Part shown: piece by piece, positions 51,808-63,921 of the stretch
How the letters are laid out: each line of letters opens with the position of its first letter
How positions within the stretch are numbered: the stretch's first letter is position 1
Assembly (NCBI GenBank): GCA_020248405.1
Contig: JADCHQ010000002.1
Location: 56,712 to 120,711, forward strand
Direction of reading: 5' to 3'
DNA length: 64,000 bases
Source: Rhodocyclaceae bacterium
GTDB lineage: Bacteria > Pseudomonadota > Gammaproteobacteria > Burkholderiales > Ga0077523
Position numbers and translations under genes: made by a program
The notes under the pieces: generated by a model
What the model was told of the DNA's origin: nothing
Databases searched by the model: none
The model's input: only the letters and a program-made list of their open reading frames with translations

Positions 51808-52996
51808 CTCCCGGACCTGGTTGGCTTTCCCCATGGCGGAAAGGCGTGTGTTCCCGCAACTCGTCCACGTAGTGGCCTACCCCGGCGGATTCGCGCGCCA
51901 GGAACTGGCGCACCGCGCGGCGGAACTGGGCATCGGCAATCCAATGGGCCGACAGCGTGGTCACCGGCATCAGGCCCCTGGCGAGCTTGTGCTCTCCCTG
52001 GGCGCCGCCCTCGAAGCGGCCGATGCCGCGCTCGATGCAGAACTCGATGGCCTGGTAGTAACAGGCCTCGAAATGCAGTCCGGGCACGAAGGCGGTGGTG
52101 CCCCAGTAGCGCCCCCACAGCGCCTCCGGCGTGAACACGTCCAGTGCGGCGCATAGCGGCAAGTGGTCGCGCCAGCCCGTCACCAGCAGCAGCGACTCAG
52201 GCATGGCATCGGCGATGCGCAGGAAGAACTCGAGGTTGAGGTAGGGCGTGGAGTGGTGCTGGCGGTACGTGGTTTCGTAGCAACGGAAGAAGAAGTGCCA
52301 GTCGGCCTCGGAGATGTCCCTTCCCACCGCGCGGGTGAAGTGCACGCCAGCCTCGCGCAGCCTGCGGCGCTCCTGCTTCACCTTCTTGCGCTTGTCGTGG
52401 TTCATCTGCCCGAGAAACTGCTCGAAGCTTTGGAAACCCTGGTTGTGCCAGTGAAACTGCACGCTCTTGCGCAGCATCAGGCCCTCGTCCTCCAGCAGCG
52501 CCGCCTCGGCGCCTGTGGGGAACAGGCAGTGCAGGCTCGAAACCTCCAGTTCCCCCGCAAGCTGCACCGCGGCACGGGCAAGCAGGCGGCGGTCTTCCTG
52601 GGCGAGGGCCAGCAGCCGCGAGCCCGTCACCGGGGTGAAGGGCACGGCCGAGAGCAGCTTGGGGTAGTAGCGTTGCCCGGCGCGCTGCCAGGCATCGGCC
52701 CAGGCCCAGTCGAACACGTATTCGCCGTAGGAGTGTACCTTCAGGTACAGCGGCAGGGCACCGGCGAGGCGGCCTTCGCGCCGCAGCAGCAGGTACCGGG
52801 GCGTCCAGCCCGTGCTGGCACAGGCGGCGCCGCTGTCGTGCAGCGCGTGCAGGAAGCCATGGGAGAGCAGCGGGTTGGGCCCGGCAAGGGCATTCCACTG
52901 GTCGGGCGGTACACCGGCCAGGGAGCCGGCAATCTCGAGCTCGGCGGGTACGGAGAAATCGGACAAAGGGGGCAACCTGGAAAACCGGCGTTTCAC
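51791..52996 (-). CDS. GNAT-fold FemAB-like protein (PF04339 family)
   Basis: A 401-residue protein with two GNAT-type halves. Typical blocks are NPLLSHGFLHALHDSGAAC near 43, LPLYLKVHSYGEYVFDWAWADAW near 80, LGQMNHDKRKKVKQERRRL near 190 and ACYYQAIEFCIERGIGRFEGGAQGEHKLARGL near 315. Relatives are called peptidogalycan biosynthesis or N-acetyltransferase family, without a proven reaction. Its end overlaps sfsA. Divergent from nadE. Confidence 0.9.
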   Translation of the reverse strand: MKRRFSRLPPLSDFSVPAELEIAGSLAGVPPDQWNALAGPNPLLSHGFLHALHDSGAACASTGWTPRYLLLRREGRLAGALPLYLKVHSYGEYVFDWAWADAWQRAGQRYYPKLLSAVPFTPVTGSRLLALAQEDRRLLARAAVQLAGELEVSSLHCLFPTGAEAALLEDEGLMLRKSVQFHWHNQGFQSFEQFLGQMNHDKRKKVKQERRRLREAGVHFTRAVGRDISEADWHFFFRCYETTYRQHHSTPYLNLEFFLRIADAMPESLLLVTGWRDHLPLCAALDVFTPEALWGRYWGTTAFVPGLHFEACYYQAIEFCIERGIGRFEGGAQGEHKLARGLMPVTTLSAHWIADAQFRRAVRQFLARESAGVGHYVDELREHTPFRHGESQPGPGDAIAL

Positions 52997-53052
52997 GGCC
53001 GGACTGCGGGCGGGAACGGGATGCGCGAAACCCCAATGCTATATTCGCGTGC

Positions 53053-55133
<2,081 letters not shown>

Positions 55134-55182
55134 TCCGCCCCGCCGGCCCGCCTCTGGCGCCGCCGGCCTTCCCGAGTTCGCC

Positions 55183-56262
55183 ATGGAAAGCCTCACCGCC
55201 TTCGCCCAGTTGCGCCAGATCGGCCAGAGCATCTGGCTGGACAATCTCTCCCGCGACATGCTCGCCGCCGGCGACCTGCAGCGCATGACCGATGCGGGGG
55301 AGGTGACGGGCATCACCACCAACCCGAGCATCTTTCGCAGCGCCATCGCCAACGGCAAGGCATACGCCGCCGATCTTGCCCGGCTCCGCACCGCCGAGCC
55401 CGATGCGGAACGGCGCTACGAGCGCCTCGCCATCGCCGATGTGCAGGCCGCCTGCGACGCGCTGCGCCCGGTCTTCGACCGCACCCAGGGCGATGACGGC
55501 TACGTGAGCCTCGAGGTGTCGCCCCGCCTGGCCTACGACGCCGCGGGCACCCTGGCGGCCGCGCGCCGGCTGCACGGCGAAGTGGCGCGTGCCAACGTGC
55601 TCATCAAGATTCCCGGCACGGCCGAGGGCGCCCTTGCCTTCGAGAACTGCATCGCGGAGGGCATCAGCGTCAACGTCACGCTGCTCTTCTCCCTGGGCCA
55701 GATGACCCGCATCTTCGAGGCCTACCCGCGTGGCCTGGAGCGGCTGAAGGCTTCGGGCGGCAGGACCAGCGGCGTGAAGGCCGTGGCGAGTTTCTTCATG
55801 AGCCGCATCGACACGCTCATCGACAGGCGGCTCGACGCGATCGGCACGCCCGAGGCGCTAGCGCTGCGCGGCAAGTCGGCGGTGGCCATCGGCAAGCTCG
55901 CCTACCAGGCGTACGGCGGGTTCTTCGGCACCGAGCGCTTTCGCGCCACGGGCGGGCGTCCCCAGTACCTGCTGTGGGCCAGCACCAGCACCAAGAACCC
56001 CGCCTACCACGACCTGCTCTACGTGGAGCCGCTGGTGGGGCCATACACCATCAACACCGTGCCCGACGTCACGCTCGCCGCCTTCCGTGACCACGGGCGT
56101 GTGGCCAGCACCCTGGGCGAGGGTGTGGCCGAGGCCCGGGAGGCCTTCGATGGCCTCGAGCGCCTGGGGATCGGCCACGAGGACGTGGGCGAGCAGTTGC
56201 AGCGCGAGGGCGTGAAACTCTTCGACGAAGCCTTCGACGCGCTGCTAGCGGCGGTGAAGTAG
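55183..56262 (+). CDS. tal: Transaldolase
   Basis: Pentose-phosphate enzyme moving a dihydroxyacetone unit. A 359-residue product from ATG 55183. SIWLDNLSRDMLAAGDL and GITTNPSIFRSAI near 48 are the transaldolase signature; the Schiff-base Lys is in ANVLIKIPGTAEG near 148. The long form with a C-terminal extension (GRPQYLLWASTSTKNPAYHDLLYVEPLVGPYTINT) is the type found in many beta- and actinobacteria. A 9-bp perfect hairpin GCGCGGCGG-AAC-CCGCCGCGC at 56269-56289 follows, without a T-run. Confidence 0.95.
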   Translation: MESLTAFAQLRQIGQSIWLDNLSRDMLAAGDLQRMTDAGEVTGITTNPSIFRSAIANGKAYAADLARLRTAEPDAERRYERLAIADVQAACDALRPVFDRTQGDDGYVSLEVSPRLAYDAAGTLAAARRLHGEVARANVLIKIPGTAEGALAFENCIAEGISVNVTLLFSLGQMTRIFEAYPRGLERLKASGGRTSGVKAVASFFMSRIDTLIDRRLDAIGTPEALALRGKSAVAIGKLAYQAYGGFFGTERFRATGGRPQYLLWASTSTKNPAYHDLLYVEPLVGPYTINTVPDVTLAAFRDHGRVASTLGEGVAEAREAFDGLERLGIGHEDVGEQLQREGVKLFDEAFDALLAAVK

Positions 56263-56345
56263 GCCCCTGCGCGGCGGAACCCGCCGCGCCTGCGCCCCTC
56301 GAAGCATTGCGGCGTCGCGCCCTGCAACCCGCCGCTTGCACCCCT

Positions 56346-57404
56346 ATGAGCCACCGTTCCCAGGACCTCGTCCAGGCCACCCCGCGCGGCCTGTACTGCC
56401 CGCCGGGCGATTTCTTCATCGACCCGTGGCGGCCCGTGGAGCGGGCGGTCATCACCCATGCCCACGCCGACCATGCACGCCGTGGCCACGGCCGCTACCT
56501 GGCCGCCGGCGTTGGCGAACGGGTGTTGCGCGCGCGGCTGGGCGAGATCAGCCTGCAATGCGTTGGCTACGGCGAAGCGGTAACCATCAACGGCGTTCGC
56601 GTGTCGTTGCATCCGGCCGGCCACGTGCTGGGCTCAGCCCAGGTTCGCATCGACCATGGCGGCGAGGTCTGGGTGGTGTCGGGCGACTACAAGGTGGAGC
56701 CCGATGCCACCTGTACGGCCTTCGAGCCGGTGCGCGCCCACGCCTTCGTCACCGAATCCACCTTCGGGCTGCCAGTGTACCGGTGGAGTTCCGGGGCGGT
56801 GCTGTTCGAGGAAGTCAGCCGCTGGTGGCGCGGCAACGCCGCGGCGGGCCGGGCCTCGGTGGTATATGCCTACGCCTTCGGCAAGGCGCAGCGCATCCTC
56901 GCTGGCGTGGATTCGTCCATCGGCCCCATCGTGTGCCACGGTGCCGTGGAGGCCCTGAACCGCGCCTACCGTGACAGCGGCGTGCTGCTGCCGCCCACCC
57001 TGCTCGCCAGCCATGTGGCGGACCGCGCGGTGCTGTCGCGCGCGCTGGTGGTGGCACCGCCCTCCGCCCAGGGGTCGCCGTGGCTCAGCCGCTTCGGCGA
57101 GTATTCCGATGCCTTCGCCTCGGGCTGGATGCAGCTGCGCGGGGCCCGGCGCCGCCGCGCCGTGGACCGGGGCTTTGTGCTCTCCGACCACGCTGACTGG
57201 CCCGGCTTGGTGCAGGCCATCCGCGAAAGCGCCGCCACGCGCGTGTTCGTCACCCACGGCTATGTGCCGGTGATGGTGCGCTGGCTGCAGGAACAGGGCT
57301 GGGACGCACAGCCCATGGAGAGCGAATACGGTGGCGAGCAGGATGACGGCGCGGAGACGAGCGACACGCCCGAGACGATCACCCCCGGTGCGGCGCAGGA
57401 CTGA
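56346..57404 (+). CDS. Ligase-associated MBL-fold DNA exonuclease
   Basis: A 352-residue metallo-beta-lactamase/beta-CASP protein from ATG 56346. The zinc motif is ITHAHADHARRGHG near 40; SGDYKVEPDATCTAFEPV and VLSDHADW (near 280) supply further ligands. This family occurs directly before an ATP-dependent ligase and an Lhr-like helicase in many bacteria and is proposed to trim DNA ends. The stop overlaps the ligase start (TGATG). Confidence 0.93.
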   Translation: MSHRSQDLVQATPRGLYCPPGDFFIDPWRPVERAVITHAHADHARRGHGRYLAAGVGERVLRARLGEISLQCVGYGEAVTINGVRVSLHPAGHVLGSAQVRIDHGGEVWVVSGDYKVEPDATCTAFEPVRAHAFVTESTFGLPVYRWSSGAVLFEEVSRWWRGNAAAGRASVVYAYAFGKAQRILAGVDSSIGPIVCHGAVEALNRAYRDSGVLLPPTLLASHVADRAVLSRALVVAPPSAQGSPWLSRFGEYSDAFASGWMQLRGARRRRAVDRGFVLSDHADWPGLVQAIRESAATRVFVTHGYVPVMVRWLQEQGWDAQPMESEYGGEQDDGAETSDTPETITPGAAQD

Positions 57405-59017
57405 TGCGCGCCTTCGCCGCGCTCTACGCCGCGCTGGACGCCACCACCGCCACCCGCGGCAAGCTGGCGGCGCTGCGCGAGTATTTCTCCAGCGCTGAAG
57501 ACGCCGATGCCGCCTGGGCGCTGTACTTCCTGGCCGGGGCCAGGCCGCGCCAGGTGGTGCCTACCCGCGTGCTGCGCGAACTGGCCCGCGAGGCATCGGG
57601 CGTACCGGAGTGGCTGTTCGAGGAGTCCTACCAGGCGGTGGGAGACCTGGCCGAGACCATCGCCCACCTGCTGCCCGAGCCGGGCGCGGGCAGCGATGCG
57701 CCGCTGGCCCGGTGGATCGAACAGCGCCTGCTGCCGCTGCGTGGCGCACCAGAAGCCGAGCTGCGCGAGCGGCTGCGGGCCGCTTGGCGGGAGCTGGACA
57801 CGCTCGGGCGCTTCGTGTGGAACAAGCTCATCACCGGGGGCTTTCGCGTGGGCGTGTCGCGGGCTTTGGTGACCCGCGCCATCGCCGAGGCCGCGGGCCT
57901 CGACCCGCAGGCCGTGGCCGAACGCCTGATGGGCGAGTGGCAGCCCTCGGCGTCCCATTACCGTGCCCTGCTGGCGCCCGCGGGCGGCGAGGCACGCCTC
58001 GGCCGGCCCTATCCCTTCTTCCTTGCCCATCCGTTGCAGCAACCGCTCGAATCTCTCGGCCCGGTGGCGCATTGGCACGCCGAATGGAAGTGGGACGGCA
58101 TCCGCGGCCAGCTGGTGTGCCGCGGCGGTGCGGTATTCCTGTGGACGCGCGGCGAGGAACTGGTGACCGAGCGCTTTCCCGAGATGGCCGCCATGGGCAC
58201 GGCGCTGCCGCCGGGTACGGTGATCGATGGCGAGATCCTCGCCTGGCGCGACGGCGCGCCGTTGCCCTTCGCGGTGCTGCAGCAGCGCATCGGCCGCAAG
58301 CAGCTCGGACCGAAGGTGCTGGCCCAGGCTCCGGTGGCCCTGGTGGCCTACGACCTGCTTGAGGCGGACGGCGAGGACCTGCGCCCGCGGCCGTTCCACG
58401 AACGGCGCGCGCGCCTGGAGGCGCTGGTGATGCAGGCAGGCCAACCGGCGCTGGTGCTGTCGCCGGTGGTGACGGGCCATTCGTGGGACGCGCTCACCGC
58501 CCTGCGGGAAGGCTCCCGCGCCCGCGGCGTGGAGGGCCTCATGCTCAAGCGCCGCGAGTCCGCCTATGGCGCCGGCCGCGTGAAGCTCGGTCCTGGCGGC
58601 GAGTGGTGGAAGTGGAAGATCGATCCCCTCAGCGTGGACGCGGTGCTGGTGTACGCCCAGCGCGGCCACGGCCGCCGCGCCAGCCTGTACACCGACTACA
58701 CCTTCGCCGTGTGGAACGACGGCGTGCTGGTACCCTTTGCCAAGGCCTACTCGGGCCTGAGCGATGCGGAGATCCAGCAGGTGGACGCCTTCATCCGCGC
58801 CAACACGCTGGAGAAATTCGGCCCCGTGCGCAGCGTGCGCGCCCAGCTGGTGATGGAACTGGGCTTCGAGGGCATCCAGCGCTCCGCGCGCCACAAGTCG
58901 GGCGTGGCGGTGCGCTTCCCCCGCATGCTGCGCATCCGCACCGACAAGCCCGCCACCGAGGCCGACAGCCTCGCGCACCTGCACCAGCTGCTGCATTCCG
59001 GAGACCCCGCCCCATGA
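57404..59017 (+). CDS. ATP-dependent DNA ligase (LigB/LigC-type, helicase-associated)
   Basis: A 537-residue ATP-dependent ligase. The adenylation motif is [11 protein letters not shown] with the nucleotidyl Lys at K229, and later motifs include [10 protein letters not shown] and [10 protein letters not shown] near 375 with WWKWKIDP. An N-terminal DNA-binding domain (residues 1-200) and C-terminal OB domain flank it. It is clearly not the NAD-dependent LigA. It forms one unit with the exonuclease before and the small protein and helicase after; the overlap with the next ATG is four bases. Confidence 0.95.
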   Translation: MRAFAALYAALDATTATRGKLAALREYFSSAEDADAAWALYFLAGARPRQVVPTRVLRELAREASGVPEWLFEESYQAVGDLAETIAHLLPEPGAGSDAPLARWIEQRLLPLRGAPEAELRERLRAAWRELDTLGRFVWNKLITGGFRVGVSRALVTRAIAEAAGLDPQAVAERLMGEWQPSASHYRALLAPAGGEARLGRPYPFFLAHPLQQPLESLGPVAHWHAEWKWDGIRGQLVCRGGAVFLWTRGEELVTERFPEMAAMGTALPPGTVIDGEILAWRDGAPLPFAVLQQRIGRKQLGPKVLAQAPVALVAYDLLEADGEDLRPRPFHERRARLEALVMQAGQPALVLSPVVTGHSWDALTALREGSRARGVEGLMLKRRESAYGAGRVKLGPGGEWWKWKIDPLSVDAVLVYAQRGHGRRASLYTDYTFAVWNDGVLVPFAKAYSGLSDAEIQQVDAFIRANTLEKFGPVRSVRAQLVMELGFEGIQRSARHKSGVAVRFPRMLRIRTDKPATEADSLAHLHQLLHSGDPAP

Positions 59018-59340
59018 AGACCCTTCCCTATCGCGCCGTCACTTCCTCGGGCGCCGTGCTCGACGTGAGCTTCGAGCTGCACCCCGAAACCGTGTCGCCC
59101 GCCCGGGTGGGCGAGCTGGTGAGCGCCGTGCTCAACGCCATCGATGCCCAGGTGGAGGGCCGCCCGCCGGCCGCCAACGGCGACGTGCTGCAGGCCGTGG
59201 CCATGGCGCTGGCGCTGCGCGCCGGCATGCTGCCCGCGCCGCGCGGCCTGCGCGAGCAACTGGCTCGCGACGTGGTGGAGCGGGCGCTCGAGAGCGTGGC
59301 GGGCGCATCGCGCGACCAGGCGGGCGTGGGGCACGCCTGA
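59014..59340 (+). CDS. Small protein between the ligase and helicase, function unknown
   Basis: A 108-residue product whose ATG overlaps the ligase stop (ATGA) and ends 14 bases before the helicase. It begins [26 protein letters not shown] with strand-rich sequence, then a helical part with [35 protein letters not shown]. No known family. Helicase-ligase-exonuclease operons usually include the phosphoesterase PdeM, which is not seen here; this is not a PdeM because it lacks metal-ligand motifs. Confidence 0.75.
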   Translation: MKTLPYRAVTSSGAVLDVSFELHPETVSPARVGELVSAVLNAIDAQVEGRPPAANGDVLQAVAMALALRAGMLPAPRGLREQLARDVVERALESVAGASRDQAGVGHA

Positions 59341-59354
59341 GGGCCGCCGTGGTC

Positions 59355-61847
59355 ATGGCGCGCCCCGATCCTGCTGCCGCGCGGCCGCGCGAGGCCGACG
59401 CAGCCGAGACCCTCGCCGCGCGCACCGAGGCGTGGTTTGCCGCGCGAGACTGGACCGCCTTCGCCTTTCAGCGTGAGGTCTGGTCGGCCATGGCGGCGGG
59501 CGAAAACGGCCTGTTGCACGCCACCACCGGCTCGGGCAAGACCCTGGCGGTGTGGCTGGGCGCGTTGCTGCGCGCCGAGGGATTGAAGCCCTCCGGCGCC
59601 CACGCGCCGCCCCTGTCGGTGCTGTGGCTCACGCCCATGCGCGCCCTGGCCGCCGACACGGGCCGCGCCCTGGCCGAGCCGCTGCAGGGCTTGGGCCTGC
59701 CCTGGACCGTGGGCGTGCGCACCGGCGACACCGCCGGCGGCGAGCGCGCGAGGCAGGACCGCCGCCTGCCCTCGGTGCTGGTGACCACGCCGGAAAGTCT
59801 CACCCTGCTGCTCACCCGCGCCGATGCGCGCGAACGCCTGGCGGCCGTGTGCGCCGTGGTGGTGGACGAATGGCACGAGCTGCTGGGCAACAAGCGCGGC
59901 GTGCAGGTGCAGCTCGCCCTGGCGCGATTGCGGCGCTGGAACCCGTCGCTGGTCACCTGGGGCCTGTCGGCCACGCTGGGCAACCTGGACGAGGCCCTGG
60001 CGGTGCTGGTGGGGCCGGACGGGCGCGGGCGGCGGGTGGAAGGCCGCATCGACAAACGCCTCGCCGTGGATACCCTCATTCCAGCCACCATCGAGCGCTT
60101 TCCCTGGGCCGGGCACCTGGGCGTGCGCCTGATCGAGGCGGTGATTGCCGAAATCGACTCCGCAGCCACCACCCTGCTGTTCACCAACACCCGCTCCCAG
60201 GCGGAGCTGTGGTACCAGGCGCTGCTGGAGGCGCGGCCCGACTGGGCGGGCCTCATGGCCCTGCACCACGGTTCCCTGGATCGCGAGATCCGCGACTGGG
60301 TGGAACTGGGCCTCAAGAACGGCACCCTCAAGGCCTGCGTGTGCACCTCCAGCCTCGACCTGGGCGTGGACTTCCTGCCCGTGGAGCGGGTGCTGCAGCT
60401 GGGCAGCCCGAAGGGTGTGGCGCGGCTGCTGCAGCGCGCCGGCCGCTCGGGCCACGCGCCCGGCCGCCTGTCGCGCGCCACCTGCGTGCCGACCCATGCG
60501 CTGGAACTGGTGGATGCCGCCGCTGCCCGCCGCGCCGCAGCCGCCGGGCGCATCGAGTCGCGCCGCCCGCCGCGCAAACCCCTGGACGTGCTGACCCAGC
60601 ATCTGGTGAGTGTGGCGCTGGGCGGCGGCTTCCGCGCCGATGACCTGCTGGCGGAAGTGCGCTCCACCCATGCCTACCGCGATCTGGGGGAGGACGAGTG
60701 GCGCTGGGCGCTGGATTTCGTCATGCACGGCGGCGAGTCTCTGGGCGCCTATCCCGAATACCGCCGCGTGGTGGTGGACGAGGCCGGCCTGCACCAGGTG
60801 CCCGATGGCCGCATCGCCCGGCGTCATCGCATGTCCGTGGGCACCATCGTGGCCGACACGGCCATGGAGGTGCGCTGGATGAGCGGCGGGCGCATCGGCA
60901 CGGTGGAGGAGAGCTTCATCGCCTGGTTGAAGCCCGGCGACTGCTTCCTGTTCGGCGGCCGCGTGCTGGAGCTGGTGAAGGTGCACGTGATGGTGGCCTA
61001 CGTGCGCAAGGCCAAGCCCGGCAAGGGCGTGGTGCCGCGCTGGGGCGGCGGCAAGATGCCCCTGTCCAACGAGCTGTGCGAGGCCATCGTGGAACTGGTG
61101 GACCTGGCCCGCCGGGGCGAATATCCGGAGCCGGAAACCGCCGCCCTGGCGCCGCTGTTCCACATTCAGCGGCGCTGGTCGCGCATCCCCGGCTCGCAGG
61201 AACTGCTCATGGAGCAGGTGGACACCCGCGAGGGCCATCACTTGTTCTGCTTTCCCTTCGCCGGGCGGCACGTGCACACCGGCCTGGCGAACCTGTGCGC
61301 GCTGCGCATGGGTCGCGCCCAGCCGGCCACCTTCAGCATCAGCGTCAACGACTACGGCTTCGAGCTGCTGGTGCCCGAGCGGCTGGACTGGAACCGCGCC
61401 CTGCGCGAGGGGCTGTTCTCGGCCGCGAATCTGGAGGAGGACGCCCTTGCCAGCCTCAACGCCGGCATGCTGGCCCGCGGGCGCTTTCGCGAAATTGCAC
61501 GGGTGGCGGGGCTGGTGTTCCAGGGCTTCCCCGGCGAGTCCCGCAGCCGCCGCCAGCTGCAGGCGTCCAGCGAACTGTTCTACGATGTGTTCGAGAAGTA
61601 CGATCCGCGCAACCTGCTGCTCCAACAGAGCCGGCGCGAGGTGCTGGACAACGAGCTGGAGCTGCACCGCCTGCGCCAGGTGCTCGAGCGCATCGCCACC
61701 CGCAGCATCGTGCTCACCCGTCCGCCGCACCCCACGCCCTTCGCCTTTCCGCTGATGATCGAGCGCATCCGCGAAAAGCTCAGCACCGAAAAGGTGGGCG
61801 ACCGGGTGGCGCGGATGCTTGCCGATCTGGAGAAATGGGCGGGTTGA
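59355..61847 (+). CDS. Ligase-associated Lhr-like DEXH helicase
   Basis: An 830-residue superfamily-2 DNA helicase. RecA domain 1: Walker [13 protein letters not shown] near 57, [10 protein letters not shown] (Ia), [10 protein letters not shown], and Walker [16 protein letters not shown] near 175 with motif III LSATLGN. Domain 2 has [28 protein letters not shown] and [16 protein letters not shown] (VI) near 375. A winged-helix and C-terminal Lhr-core domain follow. ATG 59355 is used; a GTG at 59349 is also possible. Part of the exonuclease-ligase-helicase repair operon. Confidence 0.95.
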   Translation: MARPDPAAARPREADAAETLAARTEAWFAARDWTAFAFQREVWSAMAAGENGLLHATTGSGKTLAVWLGALLRAEGLKPSGAHAPPLSVLWLTPMRALAADTGRALAEPLQGLGLPWTVGVRTGDTAGGERARQDRRLPSVLVTTPESLTLLLTRADARERLAAVCAVVVDEWHELLGNKRGVQVQLALARLRRWNPSLVTWGLSATLGNLDEALAVLVGPDGRGRRVEGRIDKRLAVDTLIPATIERFPWAGHLGVRLIEAVIAEIDSAATTLLFTNTRSQAELWYQALLEARPDWAGLMALHHGSLDREIRDWVELGLKNGTLKACVCTSSLDLGVDFLPVERVLQLGSPKGVARLLQRAGRSGHAPGRLSRATCVPTHALELVDAAAARRAAAAGRIESRRPPRKPLDVLTQHLVSVALGGGFRADDLLAEVRSTHAYRDLGEDEWRWALDFVMHGGESLGAYPEYRRVVVDEAGLHQVPDGRIARRHRMSVGTIVADTAMEVRWMSGGRIGTVEESFIAWLKPGDCFLFGGRVLELVKVHVMVAYVRKAKPGKGVVPRWGGGKMPLSNELCEAIVELVDLARRGEYPEPETAALAPLFHIQRRWSRIPGSQELLMEQVDTREGHHLFCFPFAGRHVHTGLANLCALRMGRAQPATFSISVNDYGFELLVPERLDWNRALREGLFSAANLEEDALASLNAGMLARGRFREIARVAGLVFQGFPGESRSRRQLQASSELFYDVFEKYDPRNLLLQQSRREVLDNELELHRLRQVLERIATRSIVLTRPPHPTPFAFPLMIERIREKLSTEKVGDRVARMLADLEKWAG

Positions 61848-61856
61848 AGGCTGCCG

Positions 61857-62153
61857 TCACACCAGGCACTTGCCGTCGAAGAACGCCTTGCGCCAGCGGG
61901 TGACTGTCACTTTCTCGAACAGTCCGGCGAGGGTGAAGGGGTCTTCGGCAATGAAGCGCTCGGCCACGGCCCGGTCGTCCGTGTCCACCAGCAAGACGCC
62001 GCCGCTGCCGCCCGTGCCGTCGTCTTCGATCAGGGCGCCAGCAGCCAGCAGCAGGTGCTGGTGGACCTTGAGATAGTCCAGGTGGGCCGGGCGGGTGCTG
62101 GCGCGCAGCGCGGCGCTGCCGGGCTTGTCCGTGGTCTGGATGGCGTAGGGCAT
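61857..62153 (-). CDS. YciI-family protein
   Basis: A 98-residue ferredoxin-like-fold protein. MPYAIQTTDKPGSAALRASTRPAHLDYLKVH and DDRAVAERFIAEDPFTLAGLFEKVTVTRW are characteristic; the His in PAHLDYL and Asp in EDPFT are the conserved polar pair. Function unclear in most bacteria. Convergent with the helicase. Confidence 0.9.
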   Translation of the reverse strand: MPYAIQTTDKPGSAALRASTRPAHLDYLKVHQHLLLAAGALIEDDGTGGSGGVLLVDTDDRAVAERFIAEDPFTLAGLFEKVTVTRWRKAFFDGKCLV

Positions 62154-62309
62154 GTGGGTCTCCGGATGGGGTGGAAAGGGTTCGTGCAGCGGCGCGGATG
62201 TTAGACCAACCCCACGGCAAGGACCCGCGGCGGGTCCCGCGGGCGGGGCGCCGCCCGCCCTGCGGCAGCTCTACGCCTGGGCAAGGCGCCGCGACCAAGT
62301 AGCCGCTGT

Positions 62310-62945
62310 TCAGGTCGGCTTGGCGTTTGTATCCACGAGGGCCAACAGCGCAGCGGCCAGCTCGTTGCAGAGCGCCCGGCGGTCCAGGCCCATGGCGTCG
62401 GTGTCACCGCTGGCGATTGAATCGGCCACGGCCTCGAACATCAACAAGCGAAGGGCCGCGGCGGCCCTGAGCTTGGCGGAACCGCGCCGGCCGGTGAGCT
62501 CTACAACGGCGTCGATCTGCGCCGTCCGACTGCCCATGCGCGCCGCGCCTACCCGCTCGTCGTCCCGCGACAGCACGATCAGCGCGTGCCGTAGCCTCGA
62601 CCATGTGGCGTGGTGGTCGATCAACAAGGGCACGAGCTGGTGGATGCGCTGCCGGGGGCTGATCGTTTGGTCGCCGAAGACCTGGCGAATCAGCGTCCAC
62701 TCCTCCAGCATCCATCGCTCGTAGACGGCCAGCAGCACGTCCACCTTGTCGTGGAAGTAGTTATAGAACACGCCAGAGGACAGGCCCGCCCGTTGGGCGA
62801 TGCGGCTGGTGGAGGTGGCGAACCATCCTGCTTCGCGGATTTCCGCAGCGGCCGCCTCCACCAGGGACTCGCGCAGATCGGTGCCCGGCGGCAGGGCTTT
62901 GGGAGGGCGGCCGCGCTTGCGCGCCCCGTGCGGGTCATCGCTCAA
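62310..62945 (-). CDS. TetR-family transcriptional regulator
   Basis: About 211 residues. The helix-turn-helix is in STSRIAQRAGLSSGVFYNYFHDKVDVLLAVYE near residue 45, preceded by a basic AT-hook-like stretch KRGRPPKALP. The start is unclear: TTG 62945 fits the family length, and the frame stays open into the gene upstream. The C-terminal ligand domain has no visible similarity. It follows the membrane-protein gene by 88 bases on the same strand, so the pair may form an operon that the TetR protein regulates. Confidence 0.85.
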   Translation of the reverse strand: MSDDPHGARKRGRPPKALPPGTDLRESLVEAAAAEIREAGWFATSTSRIAQRAGLSSGVFYNYFHDKVDVLLAVYERWMLEEWTLIRQVFGDQTISPRQRIHQLVPLLIDHHATWSRLRHALIVLSRDDERVGAARMGSRTAQIDAVVELTGRRGSAKLRAAAALRLLMFEAVADSIASGDTDAMGLDRRALCNELAAALLALVDTNAKPT

Positions 62946-63033
62946 GGCCGCGGCCGCGCGGATATGGTGGCTGCCGCGCAAGCGCCGCCGGGATGCCTGG
63001 ACCGGCGGAGCGGGCCGGTGCAGCCGAGGGCCG

Positions 63034-63711
63034 TCAAGGTGCGCCACGCCGGGCGCGCCGGGCAAGCACGGCCGCGATCCACAGCAAACCCACCACGAAG
63101 AACACGGCGCGCGCCAGATATAGCGGACGCAGAACCGGCGCACTGGCCACGAAAATCGCCACTCCCACGGGCGCCTGGATCCAGCGCAACACGAAGGCAA
63201 GCGCGCGCTCGATCCGGTCGGACGGGTCGAGAGCGAACGACAGCGCAAACAGCCCGAAGTAGCTTGCAACGAACTTCACCTGGCTGGCCACCGCCTGGGC
63301 CTGAATGGCGTCTTGCGATAGCGGCAATCCCTGCGCGGCCATGGATAGTGAAGACAGCAGGTTGGCATTCTCGGCGGCATCGAGAACCGCGGTGAGCAGC
63401 AGTGCTGCCGCGCCCGCGCGTGCGGCCACGGCGCCCTGGTGCGAGGGCACCAAGCCCTGCGCCAGGGCGCTGGGCAGAAGCGCGAAGAACGACCCATACA
63501 GAATCAGAAACAGGAAATCCACCCACAGCTCGGTCTTGAGCGCCGCGCCGTTGGCCAGCAGCATGGCCGTCATCTCGGCGGCTGGCCGTACCACCTGGTA
63601 CTGCCCCTGGGACACCTCTTGAACGAGTGACAACGCCAATAAAACGGCCGCTGCCGCGGCTGCGGCAATGGCCAGGCGAACAACTGCGGACAGCGGGCTT
63701 GAGGACGGCAT
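63034..63711 (-). CDS. Multi-pass membrane protein, function unknown
   Basis: A 225-residue protein from ATG 63711 with GGGAG upstream. Hydrophobic segments near residues 8-30, 60-85, 95-115, 150-170, 175-195 and 197-217 suggest five or six membrane helices. The loop LSMAAQGLPLSQDAIQAQAVASQ is polar. No Cys and no recognised motif. The TetR gene downstream suggests inducible expression. Confidence 0.75.
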   Translation of the reverse strand: MPSSSPLSAVVRLAIAAAAAAAVLLALSLVQEVSQGQYQVVRPAAEMTAMLLANGAALKTELWVDFLFLILYGSFFALLPSALAQGLVPSHQGAVAARAGAAALLLTAVLDAAENANLLSSLSMAAQGLPLSQDAIQAQAVASQVKFVASYFGLFALSFALDPSDRIERALAFVLRWIQAPVGVAIFVASAPVLRPLYLARAVFFVVGLLWIAAVLARRARRGAP

Positions 63712-63731
63712 GGCGACTCCCGTGAGCTTAT

Positions 63732-63763
63732 TTATGATGCATAAGTCACAAAACGCGTGTCAA
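63732..63763 (-). promoter_or_regulatory. Putative promoter and operator of the membrane-protein/TetR unit
   Basis: On the minus strand a perfect TTGACA (63763-63758), an 18-base spacer and CATCAT (63739-63734). A perfect dyad TTATG-ATG-CATAA (63732-63744) overlaps the -10 and is a plausible TetR-type operator. It lies 21 bases upstream of the start at 63711. The rest of the 63712-63921 gap has no gene. Confidence 0.55.
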
Positions 63764-63921
63764 GCATCCTTGGCGGTCAGAGGGGGCGAGCGGCGGGGCT
63801 GCCCTTTGCAGCAGGCAGCCCCGCGGGCGCACGGCGGCGCGACGGGACACGGGTGCTAATCTTACTGTGTCAATAAAAGTAAGGCATTATGCGCACGTCT
63901 TCGTCCTTTGTGTGAGGAACG

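Noticed and set aside
59028..61730. 900-codon open frame on the minus strand opposite the helicase
   Set aside because: Antisense of a well-conserved Lhr-like helicase; low-complexity His/Gln/Ala-rich translation.
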